A program made the position numbers and the translations under genes. Of a stretch of 64,000 nt of DNA, positions 34,676-43,382 are shown in pieces. The notes under the pieces are model-generated. The model was not told where the DNA came from. It did no database searches and saw only the letters and a list, made by a program, of their open reading frames with translations. How positions within the stretch are numbered: position 1 is the stretch's first letter; each line of letters begins with the position of its first letter. The DNA lies in the NCBI RefSeq assembly GCF_001563265.1, contig NZ_CP005083.1:437001-501000 (forward strand), read 5' to 3'. This DNA comes from Sphingobium sp. TKS. Its GTDB lineage: Bacteria > Pseudomonadota > Alphaproteobacteria > Sphingomonadales > Sphingomonadaceae.

Positions 34676-35555
34676 GGCTCTGTTGCAAAGATTGGCGGCA
34701 GTCAGAGGTAGGCTGTCGCTCTGCGCCGATCAGGCGGCTGCTGCGAAATGGTGGTTGAGCATGCCCATGGCCTCCGTCAGCGCCGAGGGCCCAATGCCAA
34801 AAGCTCTCTCCACAAGGCGCACCTCGCCCCTGATGCCGGGCTGCAGGCACCAGGGGCGAGCCTGTCCTTTGCGCAGGGCTCGCATGACTTCGAATCCCTT
34901 GATCGTGGCATAGGCCGTGGGGATCGATTTGAAACCGCGCACCGGCTTGATCAGTATCTTGAGCTTTCCGTGATCGGCCTCGATCACGTTATTGAGATAC
35001 TTCACCTGCCGGTGGGCCGTCTCCCGGTCCAGCTTTCCTTCGCGCTTCAATTCGGTGATCGCTGCACCATAGCTCGGCGCTTTGTCGGTATTGAGCGTGG
35101 CAGGCTTTTCCCAGTGCTTCAGGCCTCGCAGGGCCTTGCCCAGGAACCGCTTCGCTGCCTTGGCGCTGCGGGTCGGCGACAGGTAGAAATCGATCGTGTC
35201 GCCCCGCTTGTCGACTGCCCGGTACAGGTAGGTCCACTTGCCCCGCACCTTGACGTAGGTTTCATCCAGGCGCCAGCTCGGATCAAAGCCACGCCGCCAG
35301 AACCAGCGCAGCCGCTTCTCCATCTCCGGGGCGTAGCACTGGACCCAGCGATAGATCGTCGTATGGTCGACCGAAATGCCGCGTTCCGCCAGCATTTCCT
35401 CAAGGTCGCGATAGCTGATCGGATAGCGACAATACCAGCGCACCGCCCACAGGATCACATCACCCTGGAAATGGCGCCACTTGAAATCCGTCATCGTTCC
35501 GTCCGTCCAATCTCCGCCAAGCATGCTCAAGCTTCACGATTTTTGCAACAGAGCC
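34676..35555 (-). mobile_element. IS6100 copy 3 (880 bp)
   Basis: Complete IS6100 in inverse orientation relative to copies 1 and 2, within the compound unit. Its right end abuts the truncated SDR gene. Confidence 0.95.
34730..35524 (-). CDS. tnpA: IS6100 transposase
   Basis: Identical to the other three copies; intact DDE residues. Confidence 0.95.
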   Translation of the reverse strand: MLGGDWTDGTMTDFKWRHFQGDVILWAVRWYCRYPISYRDLEEMLAERGISVDHTTIYRWVQCYAPEMEKRLRWFWRRGFDPSWRLDETYVKVRGKWTYLYRAVDKRGDTIDFYLSPTRSAKAAKRFLGKALRGLKHWEKPATLNTDKAPSYGAAITELKREGKLDRETAHRQVKYLNNVIEADHGKLKILIKPVRGFKSIPTAYATIKGFEVMRALRKGQARPWCLQPGIRGEVRLVERAFGIGPSALTEAMGMLNHHFAAAA

Positions 35556-36209
35556 ATATCGACCGATCGGGTGGGCGGTTTTCAGGAATTCCGCGTGCGA
35601 AGGCTCGTTCTCGATCACCGACATCAGCATCGGAGTGCGGATAGCGCCCGGTAGAACTGCGTTCACGCGGATTCCCTGTTGCCCGTAATCGACGGCAGCG
35701 ATCCGCGTCAGCCCGATAACGGCATGTTTGGCTGCGATGTACTCGCCATGTGCGGGGATCGCGACGGTGCCGCCAACCGACGCCGTGTTCACGATCGAAC
35801 CGCCGCTCCCCGCTTTCAGCATCGCTGCGATCTGATGTTTCATGCAATGAAAAACGCCGAGCACGTTGATATCCAGGGATCGTTGGAAATCGGCGCTCGT
35901 CAGTTGATGAAGCGGCACGTTGACCGGCGGCAGCCCCGCATTGTTGAATGCGCCATCAAGGCGACCGAATTCGGTGATGGCGAGTTCCACGGTCGACCAC
36001 GCGTTGTCCTCGATACTGACGTCGCAATGGCTGTAGACGGCGTTGCCACCTTCCGCGCGTATCAGTCTGACCGTTTCCTCGGCTGCGGCTTCGACGATAT
36101 CGGCGACAACCACATTCGCGCCCCGACGGGCAAGAATAAGGGCGGCAGCGCGGCCGATACTGCCGCCTGCGCCCGTCACGATATAGCTGCGTTGCTCCAA
36201 TCCGGACAT
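35556..36209 (-). pseudogene. Short-chain dehydrogenase, 3' truncated by IS6100
   Basis: From MSGLEQRSYIVTGAGGSIGRAAALILARRGANVVVADIVE (NAD site) through GGSIVNTASVGGTVAIPAHGEYIAAKHAVIGLTRIAAVDYGQQGIRVNAVLPGAIRTPML (catalytic Ser, Tyr, Lys) to HPIGRY, where IS6100 copy 3 begins. It is a paralogue of the LinC-like protein. A matching C-terminal piece (GEPAEIGETAAWLLSDASSFVTG) lies on the opposite strand at 37222-37329, suggesting that one gene was split by inversion. An upstream ATG at 36221 is an alternative start. Confidence 0.82.
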
Positions 36210-36255
36210 TGAGGACCCCATTTTTGACTGACGGGCAAGTGAAGGGCGCTGCCTG

Positions 36256-37215
36256 TCAGATGCCCAGCGCTTCGCGCACGGTCCTGGCGTTCACCCAGCG
36301 ATCGACGTGGTGAAGGTTGTGGCGGATCTGTACTTCGCCATCCTGCAACTGCATCGTATCGTATGCGCCGGCCTCGATGCCGCGCTGGGTGCGTTCGGTG
36401 TTCGTCACGTCCTCCAGCAGGATTTCCGCGATGCGCGTGATATAGAGTTCCTGTTGCAGCTTTTCCCGCCCGGTCAGTGGCTTGGGTACATGAAACTCGG
36501 CTTCCCACCGCGTGCGATTGACGCTGATCGGCCAGAACCTGTGCGACCAGAAACCGCCGGGCGAAAGGTTTATGTGCAGCGTGGGAAAAGCGACGGCGAT
36601 GTCCAGCGCCCAGTGTTTCGATTGCTTGGGATTGATCGCGGGATGATCGAGATACTCGGTCATCCCCGCCGTTTCCGCGGCACCCAGCACGTTGCCGGTA
36701 TCGCGGTTCGCATAGGCCATCTTTTCGACCATCGCATCTTCGGGCGGAGCGTAGTCCGGATTGCCGAAAGTGGAAAACTGGCGGTGTGGTCCCCAGAAGC
36801 GTGCATCGAGCGGGCGGGAATGCGGATTGACCGCGCTGGCGAAAGTCTTGCCGATCGTCGCCGGGTGGATCGAAGGGATATGGTAGGTTTCCGAAAAGGC
36901 ATCGGCCAGCACTTTCCAGTTCGCATCGAGATGCGCCTCGAAATAGAGTGACGTATCCGTATTTTCCCAAGAAACCCCGGCAAACCGCGTTCCGAAGTCT
37001 CCAAGGAATTCCTGCAGGCTGACTTCGGGCTGCTTCTGGTGGTTGAGGAATATCCAGCCTTCCCACACATCGGTGGCGATCGGCACGAGGCCGCATTTCT
37101 TCTTGTCGAGATCGAAGAAGTTCGCCTCGTCTGGCACGCCCATCAGGCTGCCGTCGTTGCGGTAGACCCAGTTGTGGTAATTGCAGGAGAAGCGCGAGGC
37201 GCGGCCGCGCTCGGT
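36256..37215 (-). pseudogene. Rieske non-heme iron oxygenase alpha subunit, N-terminus missing
   Basis: About 315 residues. FSCNYHNWVYRNDGSL is the second half of the Rieske [2Fe-2S] motif (CxxH). DANWKVLADAFSETYHIPSIHPATIG holds the mononuclear-iron ligands (two His spaced as in ExYHxxxxH). The protein ends NLHHVDRWVNARTVREALGI. The N-terminal part with the first CxH is absent beyond about 37215, where the DNA switches to an SDR C-terminus in the other direction. It is followed by the truncated SDR gene 46 bases downstream. A ring-hydroxylating or demethylating oxygenase is likely; it is not functional as it stands. Confidence 0.82.
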
Positions 37216-37221
37216 CAACAC

Positions 37222-37329
37222 GGCGAACCGGCGGAGATCGGCGAAACGGCAGCCTGGTTGCTGTCGGATGCCTCTTCGTTCGTCACCGGCGCCGCCATTG
37301 CTGCCGATGGCGGCTACACCGCAATCTGA
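37222..37329 (+). pseudogene. Short-chain dehydrogenase C-terminal fragment
   Basis: GEPAEIGETAAWLLSDASSFVTGAAIAADGGYTAI, the universal SDR ending (compare the LinC-like end EPHEQAQAAVWLLSDAASFVTGSCLAADGGFTAI). It lies 27 bases before an EthD gene, as in the linC operon. It is probably the lost end of the SDR at 35556-36209. Confidence 0.82.
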
Positions 37330-37356
37330 ACTGCCAGAACCGTTGGGAACCGGACT

Positions 37357-38043
37357 ATGAGCGCAATACGAATGATGGCGGTCTTCGCACGGAGAGTGGG
37401 AATGACGCCTCAGGCGTTTCACGATCACTGGCGCTATCCCCACGGCTCGCTGGGACAAGGCATCCGGATTATCAAGCGCTATGTCCAGAGCCATCAGGTC
37501 GACGTCGATTTCCTCGATGCCGATCAGAACCGCTACGAAGGCATCGCCGAAGTCTGGTTCGACAGCGAAGCGGACGCTGCCGCCTTCGTGACCGATCCTG
37601 ATTATGTGGCCTATGCGCTGAAAGATGAGCCGAATTTCGTCGACATGGACAACTTCTTTGCCGTTTTCGCACGCGAAGAGGTTCTCAAAAGCCGCGCCGA
37701 AGCGCTGCGCGGTGACGAGGCGGCCTATAACTGGTCGATCGACCGACGACCGAACTTCGCCAAGCTTACCCAGGTGGTGTTCGAGGAAGGCGGCACGGCC
37801 TGGGCCGGAGACGACGATTTCGCACTTGGCGAGCGTCTTGGCGCATTTCGCCATACCCGGTGCCATCCGATCGAAAAGCTCGTCCTCCCCGGCCCCTCGG
37901 TGATCGGTGTGCGCGAACTTTATTGGCCGACGCGGACATTGGCAGAACAGGGCATAGCTGCAGCAGGTGACGCTTTCCATGCGCTGTTTAGCCGAGCGCC
38001 AAAGGCACAAACGATCTTCTCGATAAGTGAGCGCTACGTCTGA
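37357..38043 (+). CDS. EthD-family protein, paralogue of 31899-32585
   Basis: 228 residues, the same length as the other EthD protein, with MSAIRMMAVFARRVGMTPQAFHDHWRYPHGSLGQGIRIIKRYVQSHQVDVD and RPNFAKLTQVVFEEGGTAWAGDDDFALGERLGAFRHTRCHPIEKLVLPGPSVIGVRELYWPT. FHDHWRYPHG and the second-domain pattern GDDDFALGERLGAFRH are shared. It probably acts with the split SDR and the Rieske oxygenase. The biochemical role is unknown. Confidence 0.8.
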   Translation: MSAIRMMAVFARRVGMTPQAFHDHWRYPHGSLGQGIRIIKRYVQSHQVDVDFLDADQNRYEGIAEVWFDSEADAAAFVTDPDYVAYALKDEPNFVDMDNFFAVFAREEVLKSRAEALRGDEAAYNWSIDRRPNFAKLTQVVFEEGGTAWAGDDDFALGERLGAFRHTRCHPIEKLVLPGPSVIGVRELYWPTRTLAEQGIAAAGDAFHALFSRAPKAQTIFSISERYV

Positions 38044-38044
38044 C

Positions 38045-38281
38045 GGTGCAGGTTAACCGCCCCTGCGCCTCAAGACGCTTCTCAACCAGACGCCGCTCCT
38101 GCGCAGCCCATGGTAGAGCCAGAATGCGATCCATACCGAGCTTCAGCGGCCCTTCCAGGCGCTTCTGCAAATAGCGGCCGATCTCGAACGGGTTAGTCTT
38201 CGCCTGCCCTTCCACCACGGTCTTGCCGTCGGGATCGAGAACACAGATGCTCGTGCTGCGCTGGCTGACATCCAGACCCAC
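38045..38281 (-). pseudogene. IS110-family transposase N-terminal remnant
   Basis: MGLDVSQRSTSICVLDPDGKTVVEGQAKTNPFEIGRYLQKRLEG is the DEDD-type start of IS110 transposases (GLDVS...T). After about 75 residues it is cut by the neighbouring sequence. No ends of the element were found. Confidence 0.65.
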
Positions 38282-38306
38282 GCTGTATGTTGCTTCGTGC
38301 CGGATA

Positions 38307-38440
38307 GGCGAGCCGTCCGATCAGGCGCAGGATGTTGCGCTCTGCCGGCGATTGTGGCGCATTGCGCAGCCAGGATAGCCATGTCGCGGCCTGCCCCGGT
38401 CGTCGGGCTAGCAAATCGTCCAGACCCTGAGCCAGCCAGC
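38307..38440 (-). pseudogene. Short Tn3 transposase fragment
   Basis: AQGLDDLLARRPGQAATWLSWLRNAPQSPAERNILRLIGRLAY, nearly the same as the remnant gene at about 14816-14938 (LQGLDDLLARRSGQATTWLSWLRNAPQSPAARTILRLIERLAY). It is a leftover of the same transposon family between IS remnants. Confidence 0.8.
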
Positions 38441-38463
38441 GCGGACGACGGCGATGCTGGCCG

Positions 38464-39138
38464 ATGCGCGAAATCGTCGAAGCCATTTTCTATCTGCTAC
38501 GGGCAGGATGTCCCTGGCGGCTTTTGCCCGACAGTTTTCCGCCATGGCGCACGGTATACCAGTGGTTCTGCACCTTGCGCGACGATGGGGTATTCGAAAG
38601 CCTCAATCATCATCTCGTTCGGATCGATCGCATCCGGACAGGGCGAGAACCAGCACCATCCGCGGCAGTCATCGACAGCCAGAGCGTGAAGACCACCGAA
38701 GCAGGCGGACCTCGTGGTTACGACGCAGGCAAGAAGACCATGGGACGCAAACGCCATGCAATGGTCGATACCGATGGTCGCGCCCTTATCATACTGGTCC
38801 ATCCTGCCGATGTGCAGGACCGCGATGGCGCGGTGCCCTTGCTCCAGCAGTCTCACCAGCGGCATCCCTTCGTCGCGCGCGCCTATGCCGACAGCGCCTA
38901 CAACAGCGATCGCGTCCGGGACGCCACCTCCATTACGATCGAAATCGTCCGCAAATTCGCCGATCAGACCGGCTTCGTCGTCCATCCCAGACGATGGATC
39001 GTCGAACGCACCTTCGCATGGATCAACCGCAATCGCCGTCTGGCCAAAGACTTCGAGCGGACCATCAAATCCGCAACCGCGCTCCTCTATGCCGCCGCTG
39101 CCATCGTCCTCATCCGACGCATCGCTCGTTACCCATGA
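38464..39138 (+). CDS. IS5-family transposase, possibly 5' truncated
   Basis: 224 residues: MREIVEAIFYLLRAGCPWRLLPDSFPPWRTVYQWFCTLRDDGVFESLN, then DSQSVKTTEAGGPRGYDAGKKTMGRKRHAMVDTDGRAL, ADSAYNSDR and ERTFAWINRNRRLAKDFER (DDE residues). Family members usually have about 40 more N-terminal residues. Here the upstream sequence enters a Tn3 fragment, so the start of the IS is lost. The putative right end is near GATTCAAGACAGACTC (39139-39155). Confidence 0.8.
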   Translation: MREIVEAIFYLLRAGCPWRLLPDSFPPWRTVYQWFCTLRDDGVFESLNHHLVRIDRIRTGREPAPSAAVIDSQSVKTTEAGGPRGYDAGKKTMGRKRHAMVDTDGRALIILVHPADVQDRDGAVPLLQQSHQRHPFVARAYADSAYNSDRVRDATSITIEIVRKFADQTGFVVHPRRWIVERTFAWINRNRRLAKDFERTIKSATALLYAAAAIVLIRRIARYP

Positions 39139-39306
39139 GATTCAAGACAGACTCTTAACAAAATTTCGTTACTTGACGGATTTCTTGGACTTAGGGTTGC
39201 AGTGCGCCGCATGTAGATGGCTGTTCGTGGAGAAAGACAACGTGATGGCCTCTGTGCATTGTAGGGACACGGATTCACGGTAGGCATCGACGTCAGGGGT
39301 AGCGAA

Positions 39307-40665
39307 CTATTTGCGCAGGTTCTCGATGCCAAGTTCGCGCCATATCCAAGTGAAGTCGTAGGTGGCCATCGGGTCGTTCGCGTCGAGTTGGCTGCTGCTG
39401 CGGTTTTCGAGATGCTTGAGCCACCCGGCTACTCGGTGCCGGCCTGCGGCAGTTTGAACGGCTGCGCGCGGGGTGATGTCGCCGAGCATGCCGACGGGTT
39501 CATCGAGCGTCGCGCGGTACTGACGGTCGAGCATGGCATGGATGAGCGGGGTTGCAACCTCTGGCGCAATGGCGGGTGCCGGTTCGGATGATGTCAGCCC
39601 CTCGGCCCGCGCCGCCATGGCCTGTTCGACCGTCTCAATCGTGGTCAGCGGCGAGCCGACCAACCCGGCGAGCGCATCGTTGATAAGCGCGGTGCCGCGT
39701 TTCGCTCGCTCGGCCGAGGTGACGGCGAGCATCAGGGCGCGGCCTTTCAATTCGACATTGCCGAGCACCGGGGTGCCGTCCGCCATCGTCACACCCCACG
39801 CCATGCGCCCGGTGCTTTTCGCTTTTCCGTTCGGTTTCTCGCCCAGCCAGTTCCAAAAGTGCGTGGTTTCCCGCTGAAGCGCAGGGACAGTATCAAGCCG
39901 CTCGCCGACCAGCGCCTGGGTCACGCCGCGTGCGAAGGGAAAGCGCACGCGGTGGAACATCACCTCCTCGCCATCAATGTTGTGCAGCGTGGGGATGGGC
40001 GCCGGTCCCATGGTCTTGGGAACGACATCGAACAGCCATGCCGTGCTGATGAGGGCCGGAAGTGCAGCCAGATCGTCGGCGTCTAGGTTCAACGCGGTGC
40101 GCGGGCTGCGCTTGCCCTTCGAGCGCCGTAGATCGGCGACGAGCGCCTCGGCCGCCTCCATCGTGAACGACAGCACGCCGCCCGACAGGAGGTGCTTGCC
40201 TCCGACCTGCACGACGCGGGCACCGATCCTGTCCCATTGCTTCAGCGTCTGCGAGGCGCTGCGCTCGGATACTCGAAGCGGCTCGCCGCCCCGGATCAGG
40301 TCGCGCACGAGGAAGCCGCTGCCGGGCTCGACCTCGCTGACCTCGTGGAGGCTCATCACTGACGATCGAAGGGCACGCAGGTAGATTTTGGTCGGGCCGC
40401 TCTCATTCCAGCCCCGGCGCCGAATATAGTCATCGACGATGTTCCGGTCGGGTTGGATGGTGCGCGTCAGCAGATCCTCGAACGCGCATCCCCACAACAC
40501 GCCGGCCCAATGATCGCCGACGATGTCCGCCAGCTCGTCCGCTTCGAAGTCGAACTCCTCCATCGCCAGCCCGAGATGATCGCCGAGCGCCTCGCCCAGA
40601 TGCTCGCCCCAGGCCGGCGAGGTGGCGAACTTCATGACGCCGGACAGATCGTGACCACGCTTCAT
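39307..40665 (-). CDS. Unknown Tn3 passenger protein coupled to resolvase
   Basis: 452 residues, MKRGHDLSGVMKFATSPAWGEHLGEALGDHLGLAMEEFDFEADELADIVGDHWAGVLWGCAFEDLLTRTIQPDRNIVDDYIRRRGWNESG onward. The C-terminus contains LDRQYRATLDEPVGMLGDITPRAAVQTAAGRHRVAGWLKHLEN. That resembles the W-DxP-xLGxxTPRxAA-GR motif at the ends of MbcA/ParS-type antitoxins and SEC-C-associated proteins. No catalytic motif is seen. The ATG overlaps the resolvase TGA (ATGA 40662-40665), which places it in the transposon as cargo. I cannot assign a function. Confidence 0.65.
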   Translation of the reverse strand: MKRGHDLSGVMKFATSPAWGEHLGEALGDHLGLAMEEFDFEADELADIVGDHWAGVLWGCAFEDLLTRTIQPDRNIVDDYIRRRGWNESGPTKIYLRALRSSVMSLHEVSEVEPGSGFLVRDLIRGGEPLRVSERSASQTLKQWDRIGARVVQVGGKHLLSGGVLSFTMEAAEALVADLRRSKGKRSPRTALNLDADDLAALPALISTAWLFDVVPKTMGPAPIPTLHNIDGEEVMFHRVRFPFARGVTQALVGERLDTVPALQRETTHFWNWLGEKPNGKAKSTGRMAWGVTMADGTPVLGNVELKGRALMLAVTSAERAKRGTALINDALAGLVGSPLTTIETVEQAMAARAEGLTSSEPAPAIAPEVATPLIHAMLDRQYRATLDEPVGMLGDITPRAAVQTAAGRHRVAGWLKHLENRSSSQLDANDPMATYDFTWIWRELGIENLRK

Positions 40666-41267
40666 GCCTGTTCCCTCTGCTGCTGACTGAATTGCTGGCG
40701 GTGCGCGGCGACGATGCGCGAGACGGTGGGTTCACTGACGCCGTAGAGCCGCGCCATCTCGGCACCGGACTTGCGGCCGGACGTGACGGACTCGGCGATT
40801 TCGCGGCGCTGCTTGTCGCCGAGCTTGGGCCGACGCCCGCCGATCCGTCCTTCTGCGCGAGCCTGGGCAAGGCCGGCGCTGGTACGCTCGCGGATCATGG
40901 CCCGCTCGAACTCGGCGAAGCTTCCCACCATCTGCATCATCATCCGCCCTGCCGCGGTGGTGGTGTCGATCGCCTCGGTCAGTGAGCGGAAGCCCGCGCC
41001 TGCCAGCTCGATCCGCTCCATGATGTGCAGCATATCCTTTAGGCTGCGCGACAGCCGGTCAAGCTTCCAGACGACGACGACGTCTCCGTCGCGCAACTGG
41101 CCGATCATCTCCAGAAGCTTGGGTCGGTCCCACCGCCCACCGCTGGCGGTCTCCTCGAACACCCGCTTGCAGCCGGCCGCATCGAGCGCGCGCCGCTGCG
41201 CGGCGTTCGACTGGTCGTCGCCCTTCGACACGCGGGCATAACCGATCAGATAGGGTTCGCGCGTCAT
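40662..41267 (-). CDS. tnpR: Serine resolvase of a third Tn3-family element
   Basis: 201 residues: MTREPYLIGYARVSKGDDQSNAAQRRALDAAGCKRVFEETASGGRWDRPKLLEMIGQLRDGDVVVVWKLDRLSRSLKDML. Catalytic Ser lies in ARVSKGDDQ, Arg residues in the LDRLSRS and EFERAMIRERTSAG segments, and there is a C-terminal HTH (GAEMARLYGVSEPTVSRIVAAHR). It is divergent from tnpA at 41397 and translationally coupled to the passenger gene. The 129-bp intergenic gap probably holds res. Confidence 0.88.
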   Translation of the reverse strand: MTREPYLIGYARVSKGDDQSNAAQRRALDAAGCKRVFEETASGGRWDRPKLLEMIGQLRDGDVVVVWKLDRLSRSLKDMLHIMERIELAGAGFRSLTEAIDTTTAAGRMMMQMVGSFAEFERAMIRERTSAGLAQARAEGRIGGRRPKLGDKQRREIAESVTSGRKSGAEMARLYGVSEPTVSRIVAAHRQQFSQQQREQA

Positions 41268-41396
41268 CTGCGTCTCTTTCACAAACGGCCGTATCTGGAG
41301 GCGGAAACAGCATGCACCAATTTCCGCAGCCTTGGGTCTTTCACAATCCTCTTTCACTAAGCCAACAAAAGGCAAGAGGTTTTTGGAGGATGAAAC

Positions 41397-42502
41397 ATGC
41401 CCGCACGTATTCCGATGACCCAGCGGCAGCGCGCCGCGTTGCTTGCTTTGCCCGACAGCGAGGCGGCGGTGGTGCGACATCATGGCCTCGATGCCGAGGA
41501 CCTTGCTGCGATCGGCTTCGCACGCACTCCGGCGACCCGCTTGAGCTATGCCCTGCAACTCTGCTGCCTGCGCTATCCGGGGCGACATCTGCGCACAGGC
41601 GAGCTGTTGCCTGCAATCATGCTCGACCACATCGCCGAACAGGTCGGAGTGGATGCAGGCGTCGTCGCCGACTTCGCGCGGCGAGCGCCGACCCGCTACG
41701 ATCAGCTTGCCGCCATCAAGGCGCGCTTCGGATTCACCGATCTGAGCCGGCCAGCGCGCGGCATCATGATGACTTGGCTGGAAACCGAAGCCATGGCTAT
41801 CGTGGACGGGCGCATTTTGCTTGATCGATTGCTGGACGAGCTGCGCACGCGACGCATCGTCATCCCTGGCATCAGCGTCGTTGAGCGGATGGCGGCCGAG
41901 GCGATGCTTCGGACGGAAACCGATCTGGTCGCCGCGGTCGATGCTAAACTCGATGCGGATATGCGTCAGCGTCTCGATATGCTGATCGATGAGAAGGTAC
42001 ATGACCGGCAGAGCCGCTTGTCCTGGCTGCGCGAACCAGAGCCCCGCGTCGCGTCAGCCTCGCTTGCCGAAATCCTCGAGAAGGTCGCGATAATCCATAG
42101 GACCGGTATTTCCAGCATTCCGGTCGATCCCCTGCACGAGCCCCGCCTGACGCAGTTCGCCCGCGAAGGCGTGCGATATACAGCCCAGGCTTTCCAACAG
42201 ATGCGCGTCTCCCGCAGGCGGGTCATCCTGCTTGCAACGCTGCGCGAGATGGAGGCCACGCTTACCGACGCGGCGATCGCCATGTTCAGCGCCTTGATGG
42301 GACGCGCTCACCTTCGTGCTCGCAAACGCCTGGAGCAGAGGGTCGCGATTTCGGGACGCGAAGGCCGCGATCGGCTGATGCGGATCGCCACTGTGCTGGA
42401 AACAGTTAGCCAGGCAGCACGCGCCGGCGGAGATATCGGTGCGGCCCTCAGGGATATCGTGCCTCTCGACATGCTCGATGCTGATGCCGCAATCATCCGT
42501 CG
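41397..42502 (+). pseudogene. tnpA: Tn3-family transposase N-terminal part, cut by IS6100
   Basis: About 369 residues from MPARIPMTQRQRAALLALPDSEAAVVRHHGLDAEDLAAIGFARTPATRLSYALQLCCLRYPGRHL. It covers the DUF4158 region and the start of the next domain, ending DADAAIIRR before IS6100 copy 4. The catalytic core is missing, so this transposon can no longer move itself. Confidence 0.88.
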
Positions 42503-43382
42503 GGCTCTGTTGCAAAGATTGGCGGCAGTCAGAGGTAGGCTGTCGCTCTGCGCCGATCAGGCGGCTGCTGCGAAATGGTGGTTGAGCATGCCCATGGCCT
42601 CCGTCAGCGCCGAGGGCCCAATGCCAAAAGCTCTCTCCACAAGGCGCACCTCGCCCCTGATGCCGGGCTGCAGGCACCAGGGGCGAGCCTGTCCTTTGCG
42701 CAGGGCTCGCATGACTTCGAATCCCTTGATCGTGGCATAGGCCGTGGGGATCGATTTGAAACCGCGCACCGGCTTGATCAGTATCTTGAGCTTTCCGTGA
42801 TCGGCCTCGATCACGTTATTGAGATACTTCACCTGCCGGTGGGCCGTCTCCCGGTCCAGCTTTCCTTCGCGCTTCAATTCGGTGATCGCTGCACCATAGC
42901 TCGGCGCTTTGTCGGTATTGAGCGTGGCAGGCTTTTCCCAGTGCTTCAGGCCTCGCAGGGCCTTGCCCAGGAACCGCTTCGCTGCCTTGGCGCTGCGGGT
43001 CGGCGACAGGTAGAAATCGATCGTGTCGCCCCGCTTGTCGACTGCCCGGTACAGGTAGGTCCACTTGCCCCGCACCTTGACGTAGGTTTCATCCAGGCGC
43101 CAGCTCGGATCAAAGCCACGCCGCCAGAACCAGCGCAGCCGCTTCTCCATCTCCGGGGCGTAGCACTGGACCCAGCGATAGATCGTCGTATGGTCGACCG
43201 AAATGCCGCGTTCCGCCAGCATTTCCTCAAGGTCGCGATAGCTGATCGGATAGCGACAATACCAGCGCACCGCCCACAGGATCACATCACCCTGGAAATG
43301 GCGCCACTTGAAATCCGTCATCGTTCCGTCCGTCCAATCTCCGCCAAGCATGCTCAAGCTTCACGATTTTTGCAACAGAGCC
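42503..43382 (-). mobile_element. IS6100 copy 4 (880 bp), mosaic/core boundary
   Basis: Complete IS6100 with ends at 42503 and 43382. The left flank (ATCCGTCG) is the Tn3 transposase and the right flank (GCCCGCCC) is a chromosomal aminotransferase gene. There is no target duplication. It marks the edge of the acquired region. Confidence 0.95.
42557..43351 (-). CDS. tnpA: IS6100 transposase
   Basis: Identical to the other copies; intact. Confidence 0.95.
   Translation of the reverse strand: MLGGDWTDGTMTDFKWRHFQGDVILWAVRWYCRYPISYRDLEEMLAERGISVDHTTIYRWVQCYAPEMEKRLRWFWRRGFDPSWRLDETYVKVRGKWTYLYRAVDKRGDTIDFYLSPTRSAKAAKRFLGKALRGLKHWEKPATLNTDKAPSYGAAITELKREGKLDRETAHRQVKYLNNVIEADHGKLKILIKPVRGFKSIPTAYATIKGFEVMRALRKGQARPWCLQPGIRGEVRLVERAFGIGPSALTEAMGMLNHHFAAAA

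Larger units (their letters stand above)
34497..35555 (-). mobile_element. Compound IS6100 unit, copy 2 (1,059 bp, inverted)
   Basis: Inverted duplicate of 30435-31493, same length and composition: 19-bp end at 34497-34515, GST fragment 34516-34675, full IS6100 34676-35555. Flanks are CCGAAAAC (TonB receptor) and ATATCGAC (SDR gene). Confidence 0.9.

Noticed and set aside
33399..34850. 483-codon TonB receptor including IS6100 sequence
   Set aside because: The first ~118 residues are antisense IS6100/GST sequence; the receptor proper begins at 34496.
34748..35644. Open frame antisense to IS6100 transposase, repeated at every IS copy
   Set aside because: Repeats only because the IS repeats; the known IS6100 carries one gene on the other strand.
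36256..38010. A single 584-codon Rieske-like protein on the minus strand
   Set aside because: Residues before about ERGRASRF are the antisense of the EthD and SDR fragments; only 36256-37215 is oxygenase.
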